The position numbers and the translations under genes were made by a program. Below, piece by piece: positions 9,323 to 17,733 of a stretch of DNA of 64,000 nt (position 1 is the stretch's first letter; each line of letters opens with the position of its first letter). The stretch lies in contig NZ_CP036339.1 in assembly GCF_007746075.1 (NCBI RefSeq), positions 496,001-560,000 of the forward strand, in the 5' to 3' direction. Source of the stretch: Lacipirellula limnantheis (lineage in GTDB: Bacteria; Planctomycetota; Planctomycetia; Pirellulales; Lacipirellulaceae). The notes beneath the pieces were generated by a model that did no database searches, was not told where the DNA came from, and saw nothing but the letters and a program-made list of their open reading frames with translations.

Positions 9323-9387
9323 CTAGCCGGACCGCCACGCGGTCCGGGATGGAGCGTCGAGACCGGACGGCGTGGCCGTCCGGCTAG
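9323..9387. repeat. Compound palindrome: two perfect hairpins that also pair with each other
   Basis: CCGGACCGC-cac-GCGGTCCGG (9327-9347) and CCGGACGGC-gtg-GCCGTCCGG (9363-9383) are each perfect 9-bp hairpins. The whole arms 9323-9347 and 9363-9387 are also inverse complements at 23 of 25 positions, starting and ending with CTAGCCGG/CCGGCTAG. A related half site (ccgtccggctagc) occurs near 36769. Confidence 0.75.
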
Positions 9388-9450
9388 CGGGAGCGCCTTG
9401 ATCCTTTAAGCTTACCTCGCGGACGGCGGTTCCAACGCCGCACACGATAC

Positions 9451-9489
9451 AAAAGAAAACCCCGCTTCGCCACCAGGACGAAGCGGGGT
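9451..9489 (-). terminator. Rho-independent terminator of glnII
   Basis: On the minus strand an 11-bp perfect stem (9489-9479 with 9469-9459, ACCCCGCTTCG) is followed by TTTTCTTTT (9458-9451). It lies 67 bases after the glnII stop codon. Confidence 0.85.
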
Positions 9490-9555
9490 CGATCGACGTT
9501 AATGTTCACTATCCGCTGTCTGGCCGACAGCCGATAGCTGACAGCCGACGGCCAT

Positions 9556-10545
9556 TTACGACCGCAGCGTCGCCAGGATGCGAGCCGTCACCTTGTAGGG
9601 ATCGGCGTTCGACGCCGGGCGACGATCCTCCAGGTAACCCTTCCAGCCGTTCTGGGCCGTGACGATCGGGATGCGGATCGACGAACCGCGATCGCTCACG
9701 CCGTAGCTGAACTTGTGAATCGACTGCGTCTCGTGCAGGCCGGTGAGACGTTGGTCGTTGTCCGAGCCGTACGAAGCGATGTGCGAGTCGTGCTGGCTGC
9801 GGAACTTCTCGCAGATTCCCTTGATGAAATCTTCACCGCCCTTTTCGCGGATAGGGGTGTTCGAGAAGTTCGTGTGCATGCCGCTGCCGTTCCAGTCGCC
9901 CTTGACTGGCTTCGGGTGAAGTTCGACGACGATGTCGTACTTCTCGGCACAGCGTTGGAGCAGGTAGCGGGCAATCCAGGCGTCGTCGCAGGCCTTCTTG
10001 GCGCCTTTGCCGAACAGCTGGTATTCCCACTGGCCCTTCATCACCTCGGCGTTGATGCCGGTGACCGACAGGCCCGCTTCGAGGCAGGCGTCGAGGTGCT
10101 CTTCGACCAGATCGCGGCCGACGCAGTTCTTGATGCCGACCGAGCAGTAGTACGGACCTTGCGGGGCCGGGTAGCCGTCCTTGGGGAAGCCGAGCGGCTT
10201 GCCGTCCTTGGTCAGCGTGTATTCTTGCTCGAAGCCGAGCCACAGGTCGGCGTCGTCCTCGAAGCTGCCGCGGAGGTTGCTGGGGTGGACCGACCCGTCC
10301 GGCGAGAGGACTTCGCACATCACCAGCGAAGCGTTCTTGCGGAGCGGATCCTTCACGATGCGGACCGGCTTGAGCAGGCAGTCCGACGAATGGCCTTCAG
10401 CCTGTTGGGTGCTGGAGCCGTCGAAGTTCCAACCGGGGCATTCTTCGGGCGACTTCGGCTCGCTGTCGACGATCTTCGTCTTGCTGCGCAGGTTCGGCTC
10501 GGGTTTGTAGCCGTCCAACCACAGGTATTCAAGTTTGTAAGCCAT
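9556..10545 (-). CDS. glnII: Type II (eukaryotic-type) glutamine synthetase
   Basis: A 329-residue ATP-dependent glutamine synthetase of the GSII class, found in eukaryotes and in some bacteria such as rhizobia, streptomycetes and planctomycetes. Features are the N-terminal EYLWLDGY, the beta-grasp motif PGWNFDGSST, the catalytic LGFEQEYTL, NAEVMKGQWEYQ, GSGMHTNFSNTPIR and the C-terminal RGSSIRIP and YLEDRRPASNADPY. GSII enzymes are not adenylylated. GSI and GSII side by side give the organism two independently regulated ammonium-assimilating enzymes. The start ATG is preceded by AGGAA and, further up, GAGGAG. A strong terminator follows. Confidence 0.96.
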   Translation of the reverse strand: MAYKLEYLWLDGYKPEPNLRSKTKIVDSEPKSPEECPGWNFDGSSTQQAEGHSSDCLLKPVRIVKDPLRKNASLVMCEVLSPDGSVHPSNLRGSFEDDADLWLGFEQEYTLTKDGKPLGFPKDGYPAPQGPYYCSVGIKNCVGRDLVEEHLDACLEAGLSVTGINAEVMKGQWEYQLFGKGAKKACDDAWIARYLLQRCAEKYDIVVELHPKPVKGDWNGSGMHTNFSNTPIREKGGEDFIKGICEKFRSQHDSHIASYGSDNDQRLTGLHETQSIHKFSYGVSDRGSSIRIPIVTAQNGWKGYLEDRRPASNADPYKVTARILATLRS

Positions 10546-11188
10546 TTCCTAAGCTCGCTCCTCACATTGACTGGGGACTTCTGACGGGCATCCATCCACT
10601 AAAGTAAGCGTCATCCATCCGGACGCCCGGGGGCGTTTGCGCTGACGACGGCGTTGATACAACATCTCTGAAAGCAACCGTGCCGAGCCTGCTGAGAACC
10701 AACATCGTACGGCGATCAATCACTGCTCGCTAGGCGCCGAGCGCGGTTGAACTCCTCGCCACCCTGAGCATTGCTGCCAGCAGCGGAGCGCGTACGAACG
10801 GGTCGCGAGCATGACGGCTCGATAAGCGAAAACGACCGCGCTGCCGCCCGAGCCCACGCCGGGGCCGGGTGATTGGTACAGAATGGATGGTCCGCCTATC
10901 GCATCTCTGCCGGAGGCTGCGCGTGGCACGCGCACACTCCAGCCGACGGGGGGTATTGCAAGCCATGGGCCAAACCTTGACGCTGCCCGACGGAAAGTCA
11001 TAAAGTAATTGGCCAGAATCGGTTACGATGCGACGTGACGGAGCCGCGCGGCGGGATCCGCTCCTCCGATGCCCGCCGCGATAGCATCGCATGCCCTGAC
11101 GATAGGCACGCTCCGCCGCGCGGATGCCTAGAATGGTCCGAACCCATCCGCAGTTGCTCTGGGGTTCTCCGCACGCTTTCCAAACCTC
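10546..11188. other. Divergent intergenic region between glnII and the protein kinase gene
   Basis: About 640 bases without a supported gene. Promoters for both flanking genes must lie here. An exact 11-nt inverted repeat (CCGCGCGGCGG at 11044-11054 and its complement at 11113-11123) brackets about 58 bases just upstream of the kinase start. Long frames on the minus strand run antisense into the kinase and look like shadows. Confidence 0.5.
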
Positions 11189-12100
11189 ATGACGCCGCCG
11201 ACCCCTGAACCTCAGCGTCTCAAATTCATCCCGACGGCCGCCACGTTTCGGCTGGGGGAGCCGCTCGGCGTCGGCGCCGTGGGCACGGTCTACCGCGCCG
11301 AAAGCGACGATGTGCCGGCGCCGGCCGCGGTAAAGATGCTCCATCCCCACATCGCGCACGACAGCGGCGTGGTCGATCGCTTTCAACGCGAAATCGTGAT
11401 CATGGAGCGACTCAATCATCCCCATATCGTGCGACACTACGGCGGCGGGATGATGAACGGCCAATACTTCTATGCGATGGAACTCTTGGCGCACGGTTCA
11501 CTCAGCGATCGCATTAAACGGAGCGGCCCGCTCCCTTGGCCGTTGGCGGCGCTCTACACGGCGCAGATTGCCTCGGCGCTGCAGCATGCCCACAACCATG
11601 GCATTATTCATCGCGATCTCAAGCCGACGAATCTCTTCTTCGGCGACGACGGGCGCGTGATCCTGGGCGACTTCGGCATCGCCCGCGACACGCACGACTC
11701 CGAAGGGACCGACCCGGGCCGAACCGTGGGGACGTACGCTTACATGTCGCCGGAGCAGATCTGCGCGGGCGGCGAGATCACCGGCAAGACCGATCTCTAC
11801 TCCCTCGGCTGCGTCGTGTACGAGATGCTGGCCGGCAGGCCGCCGTTCGCGGGGGCCAACTTCGCCCAAATTTGGGACCAGCATCTCCATGCGGCGCCGC
11901 CAAGTCTGCGCGAGCAAGGAATCGAGTGCCCCGAGTGGCTGGACCACCTGGTGGCGCAGCTCCTGGAGAAGGACCCGGAGCGACGGCCTTTCAATGCCCG
12001 CGCCGTGCAGGGCTATCTGCGCGATCATCTGGAAGATGAGTTTGGGAAAGACTATCCGCAGGCGATCCGCGAGCGGTTCGCACCTCCGAACTCCGCTTAG
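11189..12100 (+). CDS. Hanks-type serine/threonine protein kinase
   Basis: A 303-residue kinase with all core motifs: glycine loop LGVGAVGTVY (26-35), ATP-binding Lys49 in AAVKM, catalytic loop HRDLKPTN (141-148), DFG at 161-163, the activation/P+1 region GTYAYMSPEQ, and DLYSLGCVVYEML. It consists of the kinase domain with a short tail and no membrane segment or PASTA repeat, so it is probably cytosolic. Planctomycetes carry many such kinases and the target is unknown. It converges on the Wzc-like gene, with a shared hairpin between them. Confidence 0.92.
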   Translation: MTPPTPEPQRLKFIPTAATFRLGEPLGVGAVGTVYRAESDDVPAPAAVKMLHPHIAHDSGVVDRFQREIVIMERLNHPHIVRHYGGGMMNGQYFYAMELLAHGSLSDRIKRSGPLPWPLAALYTAQIASALQHAHNHGIIHRDLKPTNLFFGDDGRVILGDFGIARDTHDSEGTDPGRTVGTYAYMSPEQICAGGEITGKTDLYSLGCVVYEMLAGRPPFAGANFAQIWDQHLHAAPPSLREQGIECPEWLDHLVAQLLEKDPERRPFNARAVQGYLRDHLEDEFGKDYPQAIRERFAPPNSA

Positions 12101-12103
12101 GGA

Positions 12104-12148
12104 TAAAAAACCGGGCGTTGAGTCGATCAGGTCGACCCAACGCCCGGT
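12104..12148 (-). terminator. Rho-independent terminator of the Wzc-like gene (possibly bidirectional)
   Basis: Arms 12110-12120 and 12138-12148 (ACCGGGCGTTG and complement) form an 11-bp perfect stem. In the minus direction it is followed by TTTTTT (12110-12105). In the plus direction only AAAACGTTT follows, so it mainly serves the minus-strand gene ending at 12179. Confidence 0.8.
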
Positions 12149-12178
12149 AAAACGTTTCGTTGGCGAACGCTCGGCGGC

Positions 12179-14482
12179 TTAGCTGTCCATCTTGGTCAGA
12201 CGCGGCGCTTGGCTGCCGGAAGCTTGGTGCAGCCGCACCACGCGGCGATCGGCCTTGAGCGGCACGCCGTTGACGACCGAGCCCAGGACGCGAACGCCCA
12301 TTTGCTTGAGCATTTCGACCGACTTGTAGACTTTGCGAATCTCGCTGTGGTCTCGCAAGACGGTGAGGATGGCGCCGTCGATGTACTGGCCCAGCGACAA
12401 GCTGTCGGAGATGCCGAGCACGGGCGGGGCGTCGATGACGATGAAATCGAACTGATCCCGCAGCTTCTCGAAAATCGCCTGCGGCTGATCCGTCGCCAGG
12501 GCGTGGATCGCCTCGGCGTTGCAGACGCCCGCGGTCAGCAGGTAGAGGCCTTCGTTGTTCGTCGGCTTCACCGCGTCGACCAGATCGATTTCCGAACGGA
12601 GGACTTCGCTAAAGCCATCCTCGATGGGCATGCTGAACAACTTGTGGAGCGACGGCGAACGGAGGTCGCCATCGACCAATAGGGTGCGACGGCCAGCCCG
12701 GGCCAAGCTGAGGGCCAAGCTGCTGGCGACGATCGTCGTCCCTTCCATCGTCGCGGAACTAGTGACCATAATCACTTGACGTCCGCGAGCCCCTGGATCG
12801 TGCATGAGCGTGGCACGAACGTTGTCGATCGCCTCCGCCACTTGGGTGGCGACGAGGCTGCTGCCGGTGAGCGCTTTGAGCGAGGTCGACGGCAACACGC
12901 CCAGCACGCGAATGCCAAGCCCCTCGTCGACGTCGGCCGCGCCGTTCAGGCGGCGATGCCGGAATTCCAACAGGGCGATGCCGTAGCAGGTGAGCGCCAT
13001 GGCCGCCAACCCGCCGATGCCGGCGATCGAGAATCGCTCCAGCTTGTTCACTCCCTCCAGCGGCGTGGCCTGCTGCATGACGGTGACGGTATCAAAGTCG
13101 GAGCCGCCGCTCCGTTCCTGGCGCTCCCGAGCCTGGTTCATCACTTGCCACTGGAGGACCTTTTCCTTCAGGCTTCGGGCGATCTCTTTCTCGCTCTCGA
13201 TTTGGCCTTCCAGCATTTCCTGCTCGGGATTTCGTATGCCGAGCCCGCCCAGCTTGGTTTGAGCGGCCTTGAGCTTCTCCTGGTACTTGGCCAGATTATC
13301 CTCGACCGACTTGCGACGAATCTTGTATTCGGTGATCGCCGCCCGCAGCGTATCGTTGGGCATCTTGGCGATCTTTTCCCGCATCGAGCGCTCGGCCTGA
13401 CCGCGATACTGGGCGGCTTGAGCCTCGGTCTGCTGAATCACCGAGCGAATGCGCTTGATGTCGGCACTATTAGGGTTCTTGGACGAAGAGAGCTTCGATT
13501 GCAGCTGGGAATTCAATTCGAACAGCTGTTGCTTGTACATGTTGATTGTCGGATCCTTGTCCAACTCCATGCCAATCGCGGCTTCGAGGCTCGCCGGGTT
13601 ATTGGCGCTCTGGATGGAGAGTTCCTTGAAGACTTCGATATCAACCAGTTCCTTCTGGGCTTTGACGATGAGATCTTCGAGGCTCTTGATTTCGTTGGTG
13701 AGCTGCGGGATTTCGAATTCTTCGCGGAGCGTCCCGGCGGCCTCGTCCTTGGCCTTGAGGTCCTTGAGCTGTCCTTCCAGGCGAGTCTCTGTATCGGCGA
13801 GCACGGTCTTCAGATCGGCCTGCGTGCTGGCGATTTTCAAACGATCCTGGAGCAGAACCTTGTCTTGATAGGCCTTCACGACGGCGTTGATCACCAGCAC
13901 CATCTGCGCGGGATCTTCGTCCCCCTCGTAGCGAACTTCGAGGATTTCGCCGTCGCCCGGGAAGGTGACCCGCAGTTCATCCAGCAACCACAACAGCTCT
14001 TCGCCTGCGTGGGCGCGGACGGCGTCGAGATTGGCGATGTCTTGCTGTTGCAGGGCCGCATCGAGCACGAGCGGACTCTTCAGCAACGCCAAGTGATTCA
14101 TGGCCTGACGCTCGATGTCCTGCGCGCTCAGGCGTTCATTGGAAGTTTCAAAAACCTCGTTGCCCGTCTTCGACTTGACCTTGAGATAGGCGGTCACCTG
14201 GGACGTTTCCGGAAACGCCCAAAGCAACAGTCCGGCCACGCCGGCGCCGACGAGCATGCCCATCAGAATCGCCATTAGCCAGCGGCGGCGGAGGCAATTG
14301 GCGAGCCACGTCTGATTGAACCCGCCGCTGAGGATCTCCGGCCCCTGTGCCGCGAACGAGCCGAAACTGGGAGCGGGGCTCGCGTAGCTGGGTGACGCGA
14401 CCAGCGCCCGCGACGGTGCGCCGTCGACAGCCGGTGGATAGATCACTTCGGATTCGGAGAAATCGGAACCTTCTCTAGCCAT
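12179..14482 (-). CDS. Wzc-like polysaccharide co-polymerase/BY-kinase with altered Walker A motif
   Basis: A 767-residue inner-membrane protein with the layout of bacterial tyrosine autokinases that control exopolysaccharide chain length and export. A Wzz-type domain follows a first helix (about 70-90), then long coiled coils (about 190-460), a second helix near 490-510 and a C-terminal ParA/MinD-like ATPase. Walker A' (LLVDGDLRSP, Asp604-Asp606) and Walker B (FIVIDAPP, Asp684) are intact. The P-loop reads SSATMEGTTIVASSLA (575-590), so the invariant GK[ST] is GTT with Thr582 instead of Lys (codon ACG at 12737-12739), and the C-terminus has no tyrosine cluster. It may be catalytically weak or a pseudokinase acting as a co-polymerase only. 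It neighbours the exosortase and Wza-like genes. Confidence 0.85.
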   Translation of the reverse strand: MAREGSDFSESEVIYPPAVDGAPSRALVASPSYASPAPSFGSFAAQGPEILSGGFNQTWLANCLRRRWLMAILMGMLVGAGVAGLLLWAFPETSQVTAYLKVKSKTGNEVFETSNERLSAQDIERQAMNHLALLKSPLVLDAALQQQDIANLDAVRAHAGEELLWLLDELRVTFPGDGEILEVRYEGDEDPAQMVLVINAVVKAYQDKVLLQDRLKIASTQADLKTVLADTETRLEGQLKDLKAKDEAAGTLREEFEIPQLTNEIKSLEDLIVKAQKELVDIEVFKELSIQSANNPASLEAAIGMELDKDPTINMYKQQLFELNSQLQSKLSSSKNPNSADIKRIRSVIQQTEAQAAQYRGQAERSMREKIAKMPNDTLRAAITEYKIRRKSVEDNLAKYQEKLKAAQTKLGGLGIRNPEQEMLEGQIESEKEIARSLKEKVLQWQVMNQARERQERSGGSDFDTVTVMQQATPLEGVNKLERFSIAGIGGLAAMALTCYGIALLEFRHRRLNGAADVDEGLGIRVLGVLPSTSLKALTGSSLVATQVAEAIDNVRATLMHDPGARGRQVIMVTSSATMEGTTIVASSLALSLARAGRRTLLVDGDLRSPSLHKLFSMPIEDGFSEVLRSEIDLVDAVKPTNNEGLYLLTAGVCNAEAIHALATDQPQAIFEKLRDQFDFIVIDAPPVLGISDSLSLGQYIDGAILTVLRDHSEIRKVYKSVEMLKQMGVRVLGSVVNGVPLKADRRVVRLHQASGSQAPRLTKMDS

Positions 14483-14805
14483 CGAGTGCCTCTCTAAAAA
14501 CGATACCGACGAGCGAACGATTTGGGATATGGAAATGACAAGGAGTCAATTCGTCAGCGCTGCTAGGGGGTCGTCTGGGACGATCGCACAAATTTGATCC
14601 GTCCAGCGACTGTTCTTCGCTTCCCTGCCCCAATCGCCATCGCATCCGTCGCGTTGGAGGGACCTCTCAAAGCAACCCGCGGGCCGCACCGGCGTTCATG
14701 CGGGAAACACGGCATTTCTACGTTTCCCAGGCCGCTGTCGGGTCGCGCCGTTGCGAAGTTGCAACATCGCGGTTGACCGCAGACAACGGGGCGACGCTCC
14801 TAGCC
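14483..14805. other. Spacer between exosortase and Wzc-like genes
   Basis: Both flanking genes are on the minus strand. No gene is seen. A small inverted repeat GGGAAAC (14702-14708)/GTTTCCC (14722-14728) is present. The Wzc-like gene promoter or leader is expected here but was not identified. Confidence 0.45.
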
Positions 14806-15771
14806 TTAGGCCATCGCCCGCCCATACGGGACGAAGTCGTCGGCGTCGATCGGGATGGTCAGTCTGGAGAGAATCGCCAGCTCAATCCACAACAGTCCCA
14901 AGCCAATCGGCATCATCGCGAGTCCGGCCCAGTCGTGAACAATCTGATTCAGCCACGGCGTATCCTGCCCGAAAGCAATGTTGAGCAGCGCCGTGAGCAC
15001 AATCCGAATGACGTTACTTGCCAGCGCGATCGGAATGGCGCTCAGCAAGATGATCAGCTTGTCCCACCACGGACGGTCGATAATCATCGCCAGCGCCACG
15101 CTCATCGCCCCGAAAATCGTCAACATCCGCAGTCCGCTGCACGCTTCGGCAACCTCCAGGGCATCCTTCAGCGTGTCGACGTGAATCGTATTGCCCTGTC
15201 GCGATGCGGCGACGCCCAGCAATTGGAGCGTCCAGGTGCTGAAGATCGACGCTAGCGTCTGCAATCGCATCAGCAGCGTGTTCTCCACCACCGACGGCAG
15301 CGGGTACATGAACAACAGAAACGCGATCGGCAGCCACGCCCAACGAATCATCGACCTGCCGCCGACCAGCAGGCAAACGCCCAGCAGCGCCCCGATGAAG
15401 CTCAACCGTTCAAAATTGTTGTAATCGTAATAGGCCGCAAACACGCGCAGGCCGAGGCTGGCGGCAACGATGCCAACGCCAATCCACCGCTCCAGCGGCG
15501 GAGCATCGGTCAGGGGGCGCTTGCGGATCCAGAAGAGGTACGCGGCGAAGAACGGAATGATGTACCCGTGCGAGTACATATCCTTCGCCCAGAACGTCGC
15601 CGTGAAGCGGAGCATGTTCTCGTAGGCGATGAGGATGGCCGCAGTCAGGCACGCAAACACAATCCACGCGGTCTTCGATTCCTCTGCCGAGAGGGGGCGT
15701 TGCTCGTCGAAGTCGGCGAAATCATCGAAATTGCCGCGGGGATTGAGGTTTCGCGAGGCGACGGTGCTCAT
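14806..15771 (-). CDS. Exosortase (PEP-CTERM processing transpeptidase-like membrane protein)
   Basis: A 321-residue multi-pass inner-membrane cysteine protease-like enzyme that processes proteins carrying a C-terminal PEP-CTERM signal. The three catalytic elements are present in order: Cys211 in EACSGLRML, Arg256 in SNVIRIV and His279 in VHDWAG. Hydrophobic helices fill the region from about residue 30 onward. No EpsI-type C-terminal domain is fused. ATG 15771 is preferred; the frame stays open to 15906 but the extra residues are hydrophilic and low in family likeness. Four PEP-CTERM proteins in this window are likely substrates. Its position beside Wzc- and Wza-like genes matches the known link between exosortases and exopolysaccharide. 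It may belong to the planctomycete XrtU subgroup, but I cannot confirm that. Confidence 0.92.
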   Translation of the reverse strand: MSTVASRNLNPRGNFDDFADFDEQRPLSAEESKTAWIVFACLTAAILIAYENMLRFTATFWAKDMYSHGYIIPFFAAYLFWIRKRPLTDAPPLERWIGVGIVAASLGLRVFAAYYDYNNFERLSFIGALLGVCLLVGGRSMIRWAWLPIAFLLFMYPLPSVVENTLLMRLQTLASIFSTWTLQLLGVAASRQGNTIHVDTLKDALEVAEACSGLRMLTIFGAMSVALAMIIDRPWWDKLIILLSAIPIALASNVIRIVLTALLNIAFGQDTPWLNQIVHDWAGLAMMPIGLGLLWIELAILSRLTIPIDADDFVPYGRAMA

Positions 15772-16526
15772 AGCAACAAACCGCTGGGGTAGTTCTCGGG
15801 GTAAGTCGGCGTCTTCGTGGGCGACCAAGTCTCGGTCCGGCCGCATGCTCGAAGCACCTGAAGAGCCTGGAATAACGCGGCGACGAACGTCGCGAACGGG
15901 CTGCAAGATGCTCTAAAAAGGAGGCACGCTCTAAAACCGAGAATACGCGGGCGCCGCGGAAGTGTCAAATGAATGGGAGTCGCCAGTGCGCTCTCTATCT
16001 TCTTAATCTGTAAGGTACTTACGACGCCGCGCGGGTCGCGCCGATCATGACGTTCGCAGTGGCGCGACGGCTGCGATTTCGGGACTGCGATGGAGTCGCT
16101 TTGATCGAGCGCCAAGGCAAAGCGGGGATGGAATTGAACCACGACGGCACGACGGGCACGTCGGCAGAACAGGCATTAGTTTAGAGACGGAGACGCGTAT
16201 CGTCTCCCATCGGGATGAAGGCTGTAGATCTACGCGTGAGTGATTGGCGGTGTAAAACACGCGCTTTTTGTCTTTGCGTCGTGCCCGTTGAGCCGTCTTG
16301 GTTCAATTCTCAGCGACTCTGCTGGCACTGCCGGCGCCCTTCACGGGCGGAAATCACGGTTTCCTGCCGATTTTCGGCGAGAGAAGGCAAAGTCGGTGTG
16401 AAGCTCTTCCGATTATATGCATTGTAACTGTCACGTAAGCGGCGCCGCGCCGCGGCATACCCTCTCCTCGAGGTCGCCGCGCAAGCCGACGCCCCTTAGC
16501 GATCTTTTCTTAGCGGGAACCGACCA
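15772..16526. other. Divergent spacer between exosortase and Wza-like genes
   Basis: About 750 bases with no supported gene. It carries the long inverted repeat at 16131-16309. Promoters for both export-related genes should lie on either side of that repeat. The short open frames here have no recognisable protein features. Confidence 0.5.
16131..16309. repeat. Long inverted repeat, dispersed family member
   Basis: The arms 16131-16160 and 16280-16309 (beginning GAATTGAACCACGACGGCAC) match as inverse complements at 27 of 30 positions and enclose about 119 bases. The left arm 16135-16162 is nearly identical to 1298-1325, which places the two repeats in one family although their inner sequences differ. 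Confidence 0.8.
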
Positions 16527-17585
16527 ATGATGGTTTGCCACCGAACTCGTCGCGGCATCGCTTGGCTGCTGATCGCCACTCAGGCGGCCCTTACCGGCTG
16601 CACGGCGTTCATGGAGCCTCGCAACCCGATCCCGGTGACCGCCCCCGAGGCTCCGCCGACGAGCCCCGTCCCGCGCGAGCTCGAAAAGGTGACGCTGCCG
16701 CGGTACGTCATCGAGCCGCCGGATATCCTTCTAGTCGAAGGCGTGAAGCTCGTCCCGAAGTCGCCGCACCGCATTGAAACGTTCGACGTGCTGCTCATCC
16801 GCGTCACCGGCGCGTTCCCCGAGCAGCCAATCGACAACTCCTACAACGTCGACGCCGACGGCACCGTGAACCTCGGCCCCACATACGGTCGAATCGCCGT
16901 GGTCGGCCAGACGATCGAAGAAGCCGAAGATGAAATTCGCGCTCAGCTGTCGAAAGTCCTCACCGACGTCGACGTCTCGGTGTCGCTGCTCGCCTCCGCC
17001 GGAGCTCAGGCCATCACCGGCCAGCATCTGGTGGCAATGGACGGGCGCGTCAACTTGGGCACCTATGGTTCGGTCTACGTCGCGGGGATGACGCTGGAAG
17101 AAGCCCGCGCCGCGATCGAACTGAAACTGACCGAAAAGCTCGACGATCCGGAAGTCTTCGTCGACGTCCTCGCCTACAACAGCAAGGTCTACTACATCAT
17201 CACGCAGGGCGCCGGCTTGGGTGACGACGTCACCCGCCAGCCGATCACCGGCAACGAAACGGTCATCGACGCGGTCGCAGCCCTGGGCGGCATCTCGCAA
17301 GTTTCGTCGACGCGGATGTGGATCGCCCGACCGGCGCCCAACGGCGTCGGCTGCGAACAGATCTTGCCGATCGAGTGGAACGACATCGCGCAGGGCGCCT
17401 CGACGGCGACGAACTACCAGCTGATGCCGGGCGACCGCTTGTTCATCGCTCAAGATCGCCTGACCAACTTCAACACGGTCGTCAACAAACTGCTCAATCC
17501 CTTCGAGCGGATCTTCGGGTTCATCTCCCTCGGCACCTCGATGGCGAACCGCATCGTCCGCTTCGGCTTGGGCAACACGTTCTAG
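16527..17585 (+). CDS. Polysaccharide export lipoprotein, Wza-like (Poly_export/SLBB)
   Basis: A 352-residue outer-membrane-type export protein. The N-terminus is a lipoprotein signal with lipobox LTGC (Cys near residue 26). It is followed by a Poly_export domain (PPDILLVEG; NVDADGTVNLGPTYGRIAVVGQTIEEAE), a second repeat of the same kind (MDGRVNLGTYGSVYVAGMTL) and an SLBB-like region (YYIITQGAGLGDDVTRQPIT). The C-terminus includes a possible amphipathic helix (NPFERIFGFISLGTSMANRI), comparable to the membrane-spanning helix of Wza. It probably works with the Wzc-like protein encoded nearby. ATG-ATG at 16527 follows a weak purine-rich site. Confidence 0.87.
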   Translation: MMVCHRTRRGIAWLLIATQAALTGCTAFMEPRNPIPVTAPEAPPTSPVPRELEKVTLPRYVIEPPDILLVEGVKLVPKSPHRIETFDVLLIRVTGAFPEQPIDNSYNVDADGTVNLGPTYGRIAVVGQTIEEAEDEIRAQLSKVLTDVDVSVSLLASAGAQAITGQHLVAMDGRVNLGTYGSVYVAGMTLEEARAAIELKLTEKLDDPEVFVDVLAYNSKVYYIITQGAGLGDDVTRQPITGNETVIDAVAALGGISQVSSTRMWIARPAPNGVGCEQILPIEWNDIAQGASTATNYQLMPGDRLFIAQDRLTNFNTVVNKLLNPFERIFGFISLGTSMANRIVRFGLGNTF

Positions 17586-17733
17586 CCGCTCTCGCTCCGC
17601 GTGGAGCGAGCGACCTGAACGGCAACCGTTTGATTCGAAACCAACACCCACGGCATACGCATACCGGACAGCCTGACGACGAGCCGCTCACGCATGCTCG
17701 CCGACGCGACCGGGACCCACAGGAAGTGACGCC

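Larger units (their letters stand above)
9133..9555. other. glnII-glnA spacer with repeats
   Basis: No gene is seen. The region holds an imperfect inverted repeat around 9180-9290 (arms with cacgaa...gaacgaaagaaa and its complement), a double hairpin at 9323-9387 and the glnII terminator at 9451-9489. The glnA promoter must lie here but no confident -35/-10 pair or NtrC-type site was identified. Confidence 0.6.

Noticed and set aside
10730..11494. A minus-strand gene upstream of and overlapping the Ser/Thr kinase
   Set aside because: Half of it is antisense to the kinase domain; the rest has Arg-rich chance composition.
12776..14278. A 500-codon plus-strand frame
   Set aside because: Antisense shadow of the Wzc-like gene; His/Leu/Gly-rich without any domain, while the minus strand has ATPase motifs and membrane helices.
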